Shown here one piece after another: positions 55,134 to 62,912 of a DNA stretch of 64,000 bases; position 1 is the stretch's first letter; every line of letters begins with the position of its first letter. This DNA is from Azonexus hydrophilus. GTDB taxonomy: Bacteria; Pseudomonadota; Gammaproteobacteria; Burkholderiales; Rhodocyclaceae. Where the stretch lies: assembly GCF_905120355.1 (NCBI RefSeq), contig NZ_CAJHOB010000002.1, positions 186,001-250,000 of the forward strand, read 5' to 3'. The notes under the pieces were generated by a model, which saw nothing but the letters and a program-made list of their open reading frames with translations, made no database searches and was not told where the DNA came from. The position numbers and the translations under genes were made by a program.

Positions 55134-55744
55134 CGTTCCGCCATTTCACACTGTTTCTTGCTCTGGCCCTGGTTTCTACTCCAGGGGTTGCCGAAAAGGC
55201 TGACCGAGAGAAGCCCATGCTGCTCGAAGCCAGCAAAATTTCAATTGATGATCTGAAAAAAGTGCAGATTCTCGAGGGTGATGTCGTGATCACCAAGGGC
55301 ACCATGGTTCTGAAAGCCGCCCGCGTCGTCGTCACCGAGGATGCCTATGGATTCCAGAAGGGTGTGGCTTTCGCTGCGCCGGGCAGTAAGGCTACTTTCC
55401 GTCAGAAGCGCGAAGGGCGGGACGACTATATCGAAGGCGAGGCCGAGCGTATTGAGTACGACACCCGCACCGAGATTGCAGAGCTTTTTCACCGCGCCTG
55501 GATACGTAGTGGTGAGGACGAATTGCGCGGCGATTACGTCTGGTATGACGCACTGAACGAGAAATATCTTGCCAGCGCTGCGCCGGCAGGTGATTCCACC
55601 GCGTCGCCAGCGCGGGTGCGCGCCATCATCCAGCCGAAGGGCAAGGGGGCTGCGCCGGTGGTGGAAAAACGCGGCGAACAGCTCGAGCTGCGTGGTGCCC
55701 AGGGGATTTCTACCGAATTCGATCCAGGGCCTGCAGGGCGCTGA
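55130..55744 (+). CDS. lptA: LPS periplasmic bridge protein LptA
   Basis: A 204-residue periplasmic protein with signal peptide FTLFLALALVSTPGVA and the OstA/LptA jellyroll (MLLEASKISIDDLKKVQILE, GDVVITKGTMVLKAARVVV). It forms the filament that carries LPS to the outer membrane. In most relatives lptB and rpoN follow; here the next gene is a phasin with its own promoter. Confidence 0.92.
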   Translation: MTFRHFTLFLALALVSTPGVAEKADREKPMLLEASKISIDDLKKVQILEGDVVITKGTMVLKAARVVVTEDAYGFQKGVAFAAPGSKATFRQKREGRDDYIEGEAERIEYDTRTEIAELFHRAWIRSGEDELRGDYVWYDALNEKYLASAAPAGDSTASPARVRAIIQPKGKGAAPVVEKRGEQLELRGAQGISTEFDPGPAGR

Positions 55745-55763
55745 TTTTCAAGGTTTTCATCCC

Positions 55764-55782
55764 TTTTGTGCGGCGCACAAAA
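55764..55782 (+). promoter_or_regulatory. Palindrome upstream of the phasin promoter (candidate PhaR-type operator)
   Basis: TTTTGTGC-GGC-GCACAAAA is a perfect inverted repeat with 8-bp arms. Its core TGC-N3-GCA resembles sites of PhaR-type phasin repressors. It lies six bases before the -35 box. A second TGC-AGC-GCA occurs at 55825-55833 over the expected transcription start. Confidence 0.5.
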
Positions 55783-55787
55783 AATGC

Positions 55788-55815
55788 TTGACATACCCTT
55801 TTTGCTGCCTATAAT
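55788..55815 (+). promoter_or_regulatory. Consensus sigma-70 promoter of the first phasin gene
   Basis: TTGACA at 55788-55793, a 16-bp spacer and TATAAT at 55810-55815 match the consensus at all twelve positions. The start codon is 87 bp further on. This is one of the strongest recognisable promoters in the window. Confidence 0.85.
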
Positions 55816-55901
55816 TCGGAATGATGCAGCGCAGCAATCGATGGTGAGACGCGGTCGCGCTGTTCAAAATTTCACCTTCCGCATCATTTTTGGAGACCAC
55901 C

Positions 55902-56456
55902 ATGATCAAGACCCCGGAACAATTCGCTGCCGCCAACAAGGCTACTGTCGATTCCCTGCTCTCGCTGGCCAATAGCGCACTGGCATCTGCCGAGCGTATC
56001 GCTGCCCTCAATCTCAACACCGCCCGTTCGCTGGTGGAAGATTCGGTTTCCAGCGCCAAGGCCCTGATGGGTGCCAAGGATGTACAGGAAGCCCTGTCGA
56101 TCCAGGCATCGCTGGCCCAGCCGAACGTCGAGAAGGCCGTTGCCTATTCGCGTAGCGTGTATGAGATTTCGGCCCAGACCCAGGAAGAGCTGGCCAAGAT
56201 GGTCGAGGCTCAGTATGCCGAGTTCCAGAAGTCCGTCGCTGGTCTGCTGGATCAGGCTGCCAAATCGGCACCGGCGGGTTCTGATGTGGCTGTTGCTGCA
56301 GTCAAGAGCGCCATCGCTGCCGCCAATTCGGCATTTGACAACATGAACAAGGCAGCCAAGCAAGTTGCCGAGATCACTGAAGCGAACGTTGCTGCCGCGA
56401 CCAACGCAACCGTCAAGGCCGTAGGTGCCACCGCGGCAACGGCCAAGAAGAAGTAA
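55902..56456 (+). CDS. phaP: Phasin family protein
   Basis: A 184-residue amphipathic helical protein that coats polyhydroxyalkanoate granules. It starts MIKTPEQFAAANKATVDSLL and has the phasin core NLNTARSLVEDSVSSAKALM, followed by an Ala-rich helical tail ending KKK. The ATG at 55902 has GGAGA upstream. A perfect promoter precedes it. A paralogue follows about 100 bp downstream. Confidence 0.9.
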   Translation: MIKTPEQFAAANKATVDSLLSLANSALASAERIAALNLNTARSLVEDSVSSAKALMGAKDVQEALSIQASLAQPNVEKAVAYSRSVYEISAQTQEELAKMVEAQYAEFQKSVAGLLDQAAKSAPAGSDVAVAAVKSAIAAANSAFDNMNKAAKQVAEITEANVAAATNATVKAVGATAATAKKK

Positions 56457-56476
56457 TACTGTTTCATGTTTGCTGA

Positions 56477-56503
56477 CAATACCCCTAATCTGCAGGGGTA
56501 TTG
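56477..56503 (+). terminator. Hairpin between the phasin genes (weak terminator or attenuator)
   Basis: CAATACCCCT (56477-56486) pairs with AGGGGTATTG (56494-56503) around a 7-nt loop. The following sequence is T-rich only in part, so it may reduce rather than stop transcription into the second phasin. Confidence 0.4.
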
Positions 56504-56552
56504 TTATACTACGTGCTTGATTTCACGACGGTAACACAGATAGGAGACAACC

Positions 56553-57122
56553 ATGTCCAGCCCGAATTTCGAACAAATTGCGTCTGCTCAAAAGGCCAAC
56601 GCCGAGGTAATGACCGCTTTGTTGCGCACCGCCCTGAACGGGATGGAGCGCCTCACCGCCCTGAACATGGCGGCGACCCGCGATTTTCTCAACAGCTCGA
56701 TGAGCAACACGCAGCGCCTGCTTGCGGCCAAGGATGCCAATGCCCTGGGCAAGCTGCAGAGCGATCTCGCCCAGCCGGGCATGGAAAAGCTGATGGATTA
56801 TTCGCGCAGCATTTACGATCTGGTTTCGGACATGCAGAAGGAAGTGACTGCGGTGATCGAATCCCAGTACAGCACCTTCACCGCAAATGCCAATTCGGTT
56901 GTGGAAAAAGCCAAGAGCGCCACGCCTGTTGGCGGCGATGTGTTTGCGGCCGCCATGCAGTCGATGCTGGGTGCCTCCAATAAGGCCTTTGACCAGATGA
57001 ATTCCATCGCCAAGCAACTGTCGAATATCGCCGAAGCGAATATCGAAGCGGCAGGCAAGGTAACCAGCACGGCCAAGCCCTCGGCAACGAGCGCTGCCGC
57101 GAAAAAGGGTGTTGCAAAGTAA
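56553..57122 (+). CDS. Phasin family protein, second copy
   Basis: A 189-residue phasin paralogous to the preceding gene. It starts MSSPNFEQIASAQKANAEVM, and shares the pattern ALNMAATRDFLNSSMSNTQ and a C-terminal Ala/Lys tail ending GVAK. Sequence is clearly diverged from its neighbour, so it is not a recent duplicate. It has AGGAGA before the ATG. A strong terminator follows. Confidence 0.9.
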   Translation: MSSPNFEQIASAQKANAEVMTALLRTALNGMERLTALNMAATRDFLNSSMSNTQRLLAAKDANALGKLQSDLAQPGMEKLMDYSRSIYDLVSDMQKEVTAVIESQYSTFTANANSVVEKAKSATPVGGDVFAAAMQSMLGASNKAFDQMNSIAKQLSNIAEANIEAAGKVTSTAKPSATSAAAKKGVAK

Positions 57123-57142
57123 GCGCTCCACTTGGTTCAGAA

Positions 57143-57169
57143 AAACCGCGCGACAGGCGCGGTTTTTTG
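57143..57169 (+). terminator. Rho-independent terminator after the phasins
   Basis: AAAACCGCGC (57143-57152) pairs with GCGCGGTTTT (57158-57167) around the loop GACAG, and the T run continues to 57169. It lies 21 bp beyond the second phasin stop. Confidence 0.9.
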
Positions 57170-57265
57170 TTGCCTATTTTTCACATCGGGATATGGGCTC
57201 GTTGGGTGGCGAGGGGGAAGGGGATGTAAAATACGGTGTAAATCAACAGCAAAAAGGAGTCACCC

Positions 57266-57487
57266 ATGTTTCCAGAATATCGCGACCTGATCACCCAGTT
57301 GAAGACCACGGATCGTCACTTTGTGAGTGTGTTCGACAAGCACAACGAACTCGATCAGCAGATCAAGAACATGGAGAGCCATATCGAATTAGGTACGCCC
57401 CATGAGATCGAAGTGTTGAAAAAGAAGAAATTGGCGCTGAAAGATGAGTTGTACGACATTTTGCGCAAGGCAGAAGCCGGCGCGTAA
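57266..57487 (+). CDS. DUF465 (YdcH-like) small protein
   Basis: A 73-residue, highly charged helical protein. It matches DUF465, with HFVSVFDKHNELDQQIKN and VLKKKKLALKDELYDIL. AAAAAGGAG precedes the ATG. Function is unknown; these proteins are usually small and coiled-coil-like. It has its own terminator and stands alone. Confidence 0.9.
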   Translation: MFPEYRDLITQLKTTDRHFVSVFDKHNELDQQIKNMESHIELGTPHEIEVLKKKKLALKDELYDILRKAEAGA

Positions 57488-57505
57488 CACTCTCTGGCGT
57501 CACAC

Positions 57506-57536
57506 AGCCGCACCCTGACCGGGTAGCGGCTTTTTT
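57506..57536 (+). terminator. Rho-independent terminator of the DUF465 gene
   Basis: AGCCGCACCC and GGGTAGCGGCT form a two-part stem with one bulged A around the loop TGACC, followed by six T residues. It begins 19 bp after the stop. Confidence 0.85.
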
Positions 57537-57567
57537 CATGCCAGTTTTTGGCGTTGTTTTCTTGCTG

Positions 57568-57613
57568 CCGGAATTAAAAAGGGAAAACCGAAGTTTTCCC
57601 TTTTTAATTCCGG
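57568..57613 (-). terminator. Long perfect hairpin downstream of actP (bidirectional terminator)
   Basis: A perfect 21-bp inverted repeat with the tetraloop CGAA. The left arm starts CCGGAATTAAAAAGGG and the right arm ends TTTTTAATTCCGG. A further hairpin (GGCCAC-CGGA-GTGGCC) overlaps its right end at 57610-57629. It lies 35 bp beyond the actP stop, in line with termination of the minus-strand operon. Confidence 0.75.
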
Positions 57614-57647
57614 CCACCGGAGTGGCCGGAGGTGTTGTGCTTCAGAC

Positions 57648-59369
57648 TTAGTGCGAGCTGGCGGAGGAGGCGCCGACACCAGTTTCGGCGCGGACTTCCT
57701 GATCCAGATACAGTTCCCGCTCCTTGCCTGCCTGCTCGCTGCTGTCCATGATGGAGAACAGCCAGATGCTGACGAAGGCGATGGTCATGGAGAACAGTGC
57801 CGGCGAGGTGTAGGGGAAGAGAGCGGAACCCTTTTCGTTACCCAGCACGGCTTCCCAGATGGCCGGCGAGACGACGGTCAGCGCGACCGAGGAGATCAGG
57901 CCGAGGAAACCGCCAATCACGGCACCCCTGGTCGTGCAGTTCTTCCACAGTACCGACATGAAGAGTACCGGGAAGTTGGCGGACGCTGCGATGGCGAAGG
58001 CCATGCCGACCATGTAGGCGACGTTCTGCTTTTCGAAAGCGATCCCCAGGATCACCGAGCCAACACCCAGGCAGGCAGTGGTGATGCGGGAGACACGCAG
58101 TTCGGAAGCGGAGTCCGCCTTGCCTGCCTTGAACACCGTGGCGTACAGGTCGTGCGACACAGCGGAGGCACCGGACAGCGCCAGACCGGCAACCACGGCG
58201 AGGATGGTGGCGAAGGCCACGGCCGAGATGAAGCCGAGGAAGACGTTACCACCGACAGCGTTGGCGACGTGGACCGCAGCCATGTTGCCGCCACCGATCA
58301 GCGCACCGTTGGCATCCAGGTATTTGCCGTCCGGATCGCCCAGCACCATGGTGATGGCACCGAAACCGATGATGAAGATCAGGACGTAGAAATAGCCGAT
58401 CCAGGTGGTGGCCCACATCACCGACTTGCGGGCTTCCTGCGCGTTCGGCACGGTGAAGAAGCGCATCAGGATGTGCGGCAGACCGGCAGTACCGAACATC
58501 AGGGCCATACCGAAGGAAATGGCCGAGATCGGATCCTTGATGAAACCACCTGGGCCCATGATGGCCAGCCCCATCTTGGCAGCTTCGGCTTCATCCTTGC
58601 CTGCCTTGGCGGCGAGCTGGGTCTTGACCTCAACAGCCTTGGCAAACAGCGCTTCCGGGCTGAAACCGTACTGCATGAGGACCATGAAGGCCATGAAGGT
58701 GACGCCCGACAGGAGCAGGACGGCCTTGATGATCTGTACCCAGGTGGTGGCAGTCATGCCGCCGAAGAGGACGTAGACCATCATCAGCACGCCGACGAGA
58801 ACAACCGCCATCCAGTACTCCAGGCCGAACAGTAGCTTGATCAGCTGGCCGGCACCGACCATTTGGGCGATGAGGTAGAAGGTCACCACGATCAGCGTGC
58901 CGGAAGCAGCAAAGGCACGGATCGGGGTCTGATTGAACCGGTAAGCGGCAACGTCGGCGAAAGTGAACTTGCCGAGGTTACGCAGACGTTCGGCCATCAG
59001 GAACATGATCACCGGCCAGCCGACCAGGAAGCCGATCGAGTAGATCAGGCCATCGTAGCCATTGGCCATGACGGCGGCTGAAATGCCGAGGAACGAGGCA
59101 GCCGACATGTAGTCGCCGGCGATGGCCAGGCCGTTCTGGAAACCGGTGATGCCGCCGCCGGCGGTGTAGAAGTCAGCAGCCGACTTGGTCTTGGCGGCGG
59201 CCCATTTGGTGATGTAGAGGGTGCCGGCAACGAAGGCGCCGAACATGATGATGGCGGTCCAGTTAGTCGCTTGTTTCTCGACCTGGCCAAGATCGCCACC
59301 AGCAGCCATGGCGCCGCCGGCCAGCGCCAGCAGCGCGATGGCGCCCAGATATTTGCTCAGATCGCGCAT
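57648..59369 (-). CDS. actP: Cation/acetate symporter ActP
   Basis: A 573-residue sodium:solute symporter. An N-terminal signal-like segment ([19 protein letters not shown]) precedes about 13 helices. The SSS-family core [20 protein letters not shown] and [20 protein letters not shown] is diagnostic for ActP. It imports acetate and other short-chain acids with sodium. It follows DUF485 with a TAATG overlap. Confidence 0.95.
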   Translation of the reverse strand: MRDLSKYLGAIALLALAGGAMAAGGDLGQVEKQATNWTAIIMFGAFVAGTLYITKWAAAKTKSAADFYTAGGGITGFQNGLAIAGDYMSAASFLGISAAVMANGYDGLIYSIGFLVGWPVIMFLMAERLRNLGKFTFADVAAYRFNQTPIRAFAASGTLIVVTFYLIAQMVGAGQLIKLLFGLEYWMAVVLVGVLMMVYVLFGGMTATTWVQIIKAVLLLSGVTFMAFMVLMQYGFSPEALFAKAVEVKTQLAAKAGKDEAEAAKMGLAIMGPGGFIKDPISAISFGMALMFGTAGLPHILMRFFTVPNAQEARKSVMWATTWIGYFYVLIFIIGFGAITMVLGDPDGKYLDANGALIGGGNMAAVHVANAVGGNVFLGFISAVAFATILAVVAGLALSGASAVSHDLYATVFKAGKADSASELRVSRITTACLGVGSVILGIAFEKQNVAYMVGMAFAIAASANFPVLFMSVLWKNCTTRGAVIGGFLGLISSVALTVVSPAIWEAVLGNEKGSALFPYTSPALFSMTIAFVSIWLFSIMDSSEQAGKERELYLDQEVRAETGVGASSASSH

Positions 59370-59677
59370 TACTGCACCTCCTTGATGATTTCGTTTTTCA
59401 TCTTGTCGAATTCGCTGTTGGCGCGACGGACGTAGATGGCAGTAATGACGACTGTAAACACGATGACCCCCATGCCGATAGGCACGCCCAGGGTGGTGAC
59501 GCCGGAGCTGCTCAGAGGCGTGGCCAGCAATTCCTTGTCAAAGGCGATCAGGCTGATGTAGCCGTAATAGACGATGAACATGATGATCGTCATGATCTTG
59601 CCGTAGCCGTTACGTGTTTTTACCAGGTGTTGGTATTTCGGGTTCGCTCGTATGCGAGCGTATACATCTTGTGACAT
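59369..59677 (-). CDS. yjcH: DUF485 membrane protein (YjcH-like partner of ActP)
   Basis: A 102-residue protein with two helices ([19 protein letters not shown] and [17 protein letters not shown]). The N-terminal [20 protein letters not shown] is typical. It is the standard partner upstream of actP. It is the first gene of the unit, 84 bp from the kinase gene upstream on the same strand. Confidence 0.93.
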   Translation of the reverse strand: MSQDVYARIRANPKYQHLVKTRNGYGKIMTIIMFIVYYGYISLIAFDKELLATPLSSSGVTTLGVPIGMGVIVFTVVITAIYVRRANSEFDKMKNEIIKEVQ

Positions 59678-59692
59678 GGTCTTCCTCCTCGT

Positions 59693-59722
59693 GGAAACGG
59701 TTACATTTGCGTAACGGTTTCC
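59693..59722. promoter_or_regulatory. 30-bp near-palindrome before yjcH-actP (candidate operator)
   Basis: GGAAACGGTTAC and GTAACGGTTTCC flank the 6-bp spacer ATTTGC, with one mismatched position in the arms. It also contains a direct repeat AACGGTT. It begins 16 bp upstream of the yjcH start and lies between it and the two-component genes. The neighbouring OmpR-type regulator is an obvious candidate ligand. Confidence 0.55.
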
Positions 59723-59761
59723 ATAATCCGTGAATCTGGCTTACAAATAACTTAAGAAAAC

Positions 59762-60598
59762 TCAAGAAATCTGTGGCGAGGAAGAGGGGGCAAGCGGGAG
59801 CTCAATACGCACCGTCAGCCCGCCACCGGGGGTGTTGTCGAGGCTGATTCGACCAGCGTGCAGGCGTACGGCATCGTGTACGATCGCCAGTCCCAAGCCG
59901 TAGCCCGAGTGCTTTCCCGCTGCCCGCCAGAAGGGTTGAAATACTTGTGACCAGTGGCTTTCTGGAATTCCGGGACCGTGGTCGCTCACGAGTAAAACGG
60001 CGCGTTGTTCGTGCTGCTGGATGCTGACATCGACCGTGCTATGAGCCGGGGTGTGGTGCAGGGCGTTGCGGAGCAGGTTGTCCAGCAACAAGGCAAGCGA
60101 CCTGGCGTCAGCCGGCAGGATGCACGTCGTGGGAGCCAGCAGGCGCAGGCTCACGTTGCGGCGAACCGCCAGCTCGTCATGATCGCTGATCACCTGACGC
60201 GCCAATTGCACAAGATCGATCGAGGAGCGAACCGGCTCCTTGCCGAGCAAGACCTCAAGGCGACTGTGCTCCAGCAACAGCTGGCAGAGGCGGCTACTGC
60301 GCGCCACACCTTGCTGCAAATAGTGCAGTGCCTGGCGACTGATTTCCGGGTCGGTTTCGCCCGCCAGGATGTCCGCGTGGAGCTGGACGGACGCCAGGGG
60401 CGAGCGTAATTCGTGGGCGGCTTCGGCGATGAAGCGCAGATGTGCCTGCTGACTACGCGCGACATCGGCCAGCAGCGTGTTCAGGGCAGCCACTGCAGTT
60501 GTCCAGTCAGCAGGGTAGTGTGACGGATCGAGTGGTTCAGGGTGTTGCGCGGAACGTTGCGCAAGATCGGCGCACAACTGCCGGAGTGGATCACTCAT
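59762..60598 (-). CDS. Histidine kinase without membrane or sensor domain
   Basis: A 278-residue kinase containing only the catalytic halves: H-box AAHELRSPLASVQLHADIL, N-box LLDNLLRNALHHTP, G1 VSDHGPGIPE and G2 SGYGLGLAIVHDAVRLHAG. There is no membrane segment, so it looks like a QseC/TctE-type kinase that has lost its sensor half. It is encoded after its response regulator with an ATGA overlap. It may respond to a cytosolic signal or to a partner protein. Confidence 0.85.
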   Translation of the reverse strand: MSDPLRQLCADLAQRSAQHPEPLDPSHYPADWTTAVAALNTLLADVARSQQAHLRFIAEAAHELRSPLASVQLHADILAGETDPEISRQALHYLQQGVARSSRLCQLLLEHSRLEVLLGKEPVRSSIDLVQLARQVISDHDELAVRRNVSLRLLAPTTCILPADARSLALLLDNLLRNALHHTPAHSTVDVSIQQHEQRAVLLVSDHGPGIPESHWSQVFQPFWRAAGKHSGYGLGLAIVHDAVRLHAGRISLDNTPGGGLTVRIELPLAPSSSPQIS

Positions 60599-61260
60599 GC
60601 GGCCGGATCAACCAGCTTGAAACCGATCCCCCGCACATTGCGGATCCACTCCTTGCCCAGTTTTCTGCGCAGGCGGTGCAACTGGACTTCAATCGAATTA
60701 CTGGCGATTTCCTCACCCCAGCCGTACAGCCGCTCTTCCAGTTGGGCGACGCTGAGGACACTGCCCGGCATTTCGATCAGCGCCACCAGCAGGCGAAATT
60801 CGCGGTCAGACAGGTGGATTTCCTCGTTAGCAAGCTTGACCTGCCGCTGTCGCGAGTTGACGCAGAGCGCGCCCAGGCGCAATTCGCTGCTTGCCCAGCC
60901 CTGGCTGCGTCGGCGCAAGGCAAAGACGCGGGCGACCAGTTCGTCGAGATTGAAGGGTTTGACCAGATAATCGTCGGCGCCGGCATTGAGGCCGCCGACC
61001 CGATCCTCCAGGGCGCCGCGTGCGGTGATCACCAGCACGGGGACGCGTTTGTTCGATTTTGCCTGGCGCTGGAGAATCTCCAGTCCGCCGACATGCGGCA
61101 AACCAAGGTCGAGGATGAGCATGCCGTAATCGTGGGTGGCGAGAGCCGACTCGACGTCGCGCCCGTCATGCACCCAGTCGATGGAAAAATCGAGTCTGCG
61201 CAAACTCGTCAGGATGGCGTTACCCATCAGGTCGTCGTCTTCGGCAAGCAGGATTCTCAT
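60595..61260 (-). CDS. OmpR-family response regulator
   Basis: A 221-residue DNA-binding response regulator. The receiver has the acidic pair in LLAEDDD, acceptor Asp51 (LILDLGLPHVGG) and Lys101. The winged helix (LSDREFRLLVALIEMPGSVL, ASNSIEVQLHRLRRKLG) resembles QseB/TctD. The ATG at 61260 gives the normal N-terminus. Its gene order regulator-kinase-yjcH-actP suggests control of acetate uptake, but binding sites are only inferred. Confidence 0.9.
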   Translation of the reverse strand: MRILLAEDDDLMGNAILTSLRRLDFSIDWVHDGRDVESALATHDYGMLILDLGLPHVGGLEILQRQAKSNKRVPVLVITARGALEDRVGGLNAGADDYLVKPFNLDELVARVFALRRRSQGWASSELRLGALCVNSRQRQVKLANEEIHLSDREFRLLVALIEMPGSVLSVAQLEERLYGWGEEIASNSIEVQLHRLRRKLGKEWIRNVRGIGFKLVDPAA

Positions 61261-61347
61261 GGCGGTTGGCAGATTTTCCCTACAGGAAAGGCGGTAATGA
61301 TAACGCACGGAGTAGGCTCGCAACGCTCATTGCGGCAAACCTGACGG

Positions 61348-62694
61348 TTATTGTCCCGGGCGGCTGGGAGTATGGCCAGCGTTTGCTTCATGCACCATGG
61401 CAACTAGCTGGCTGCGTCTGAATACACCGGTTTTTCGATAGATCCGCTGCACATACGTTTTTACGGAAGATTCTGAAATGTTCATGCGCATGGCGATCTG
61501 TTTGTAGGGGTGGTGTTGCAGCACCGAGGCGAGAACCTCGCATTCCTGTTCGGAGAGTAGGGCAGACAAGGAGGCAGGAAGCTCGTGCCTGATTTCTGGT
61601 ATTGCCTGCATTTCGTCTGCGCTGTTTTTTTCTGGTGCTACACCATCACCTTGAGGCAAGGAAGGTGGTGTTCGCAATGGATTGGTTTGTCCGTTACCTG
61701 CCTGCAGAATGAGTGTGAAGACAGCCAGATTAAGCGTGATCAGCGCGAGCAGGTTCAGAGTGGTGTTGCCAGGTGTGAATATAACTGCCAGATGGTGGCC
61801 GGCTGCTATTCCGGCAACCAGCGCAGCGGTTGTCAGGCCGTAGGCGCGCAAAGCGTTACCGAATGAAAGGGCGAATGAAAGGGCAAATACATCGACCAAA
61901 CCCGCTGCCAGCATCATGCAATACAGTGAGACATGCTCGGCCAGAGGCGAGGAGAGAGTCTGTTGGGAAGAAAATGCCAGCAAGGAACAGCATACTGCGG
62001 CCAGTAAGGCGATTTCACGTCGTCGACGGAGCAGTGGGATGGCCAATAGAGCGCCGCTTATGTAAAACAGCAATTCGCTGCCAGGCCAACGGGCGTCTGT
62101 CGTATAGCTGGGCAGCAGATGTCCGTACATCAGGCCGCTCAGCAACTGAAAAAGGAAAATGAAGGGCAAGTACCGGTAAAGGTTGGGGGTGGCTCCGTGC
62201 AGCACGCTGCGTGCGATGGGAGGGGCGAGCAGGAAGCCAGCGAGTACTCCTGCCAGCAGGGCTCGCTTGACGGCGTTATCAAGAGGTAGTGCATCAAGCG
62301 CCAACAGGCCGAGATTGCCGGCGACCAAGCCGGTAGCAGCTGCGCCGATGAAGTGGTGGCAGCCTTTGAGTAGCAGCGCGGCTTGTATTGAAAGAGGGGC
62401 TGAAACGAGGCCTAGCGCAGCGTACAGGACTGAGTCTGGTACGAATTCGAGTAATGGTAGCCAAAGTAGTGTGATGAGAGATGTGCTCAAGGTACTGATG
62501 CGGAGCAAGATGATGCACATGTGGGGAACGCACCGGGTGCAGGCGAGCAGGCCAATGGCCTGCGGCCACAGGAAGTGGGGCAAAGCAGCCGTTGTTCCTT
62601 CCAAAAGCGGGCCGGACATTGGGAAAGCGACCAGCCATAAAACATAGAGCGTGAAACCGATGGTTCGCGTCAAGTGATCAGGAAGCAGGGACAT
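61348..62694 (-). CDS. Membrane-anchored LuxR-type regulator (polytopic N-terminus)
   Basis: A 448-residue protein. The first roughly 335 residues are about ten to twelve hydrophobic helices resembling an MFS transporter. A charged linker follows, then a LuxR/GerE helix-turn-helix (LLSEQECEVLASVLQHHPYK, IAMRMNISESSVKTYVQRIY) near 375-440. A membrane-bound transcription factor with transporter-like sensory part is implied. It is divergent from the outer-membrane barrel gene across 218 bp, which contains three AAAGATGAC repeats. Confidence 0.82.
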   Translation of the reverse strand: MSLLPDHLTRTIGFTLYVLWLVAFPMSGPLLEGTTAALPHFLWPQAIGLLACTRCVPHMCIILLRISTLSTSLITLLWLPLLEFVPDSVLYAALGLVSAPLSIQAALLLKGCHHFIGAAATGLVAGNLGLLALDALPLDNAVKRALLAGVLAGFLLAPPIARSVLHGATPNLYRYLPFIFLFQLLSGLMYGHLLPSYTTDARWPGSELLFYISGALLAIPLLRRRREIALLAAVCCSLLAFSSQQTLSSPLAEHVSLYCMMLAAGLVDVFALSFALSFGNALRAYGLTTAALVAGIAAGHHLAVIFTPGNTTLNLLALITLNLAVFTLILQAGNGQTNPLRTPPSLPQGDGVAPEKNSADEMQAIPEIRHELPASLSALLSEQECEVLASVLQHHPYKQIAMRMNISESSVKTYVQRIYRKTGVFRRSQLVAMVHEANAGHTPSRPGQ

Positions 62695-62798
62695 GGTTAG
62701 CTTGTGCTCAAAGGGTGCGCCCGGAATTTATCATGGCCTTGGCCCGAAGATTTCTGCGGTAGGCGGTGAAAACTTTTGATAAATCAGAAGCATGGCCA

Positions 62799-62838
62799 AA
62801 AGATGACAAAAAAGATGACGCCAAAAGAAAAAGATGAC
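62799..62838 (+). repeat. Three direct AAAGATGAC repeats in the luxR/barrel intergenic region
   Basis: AAAGATGAC occurs at 62799-62807, 62811-62819 and 62830-62838, each preceded by an A tract. Spacing is 12 and 19 bases. The repeats lie about 75-114 bp before the barrel start codon. They could be binding sites for the adjacent LuxR-type regulator. Confidence 0.6.
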
Positions 62839-62912
62839 TCAACCCTCGGCTGTGCCCATAAGAGTATGTATGGAAAAATTGCCGCACAACAATTCAAAGG
62901 GGTTTGGGCACC

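Noticed and set aside
55764-55782. Terminator for lptA
   Set aside because: The palindrome is followed by A residues rather than T residues in the lptA direction, so it fits an operator better.
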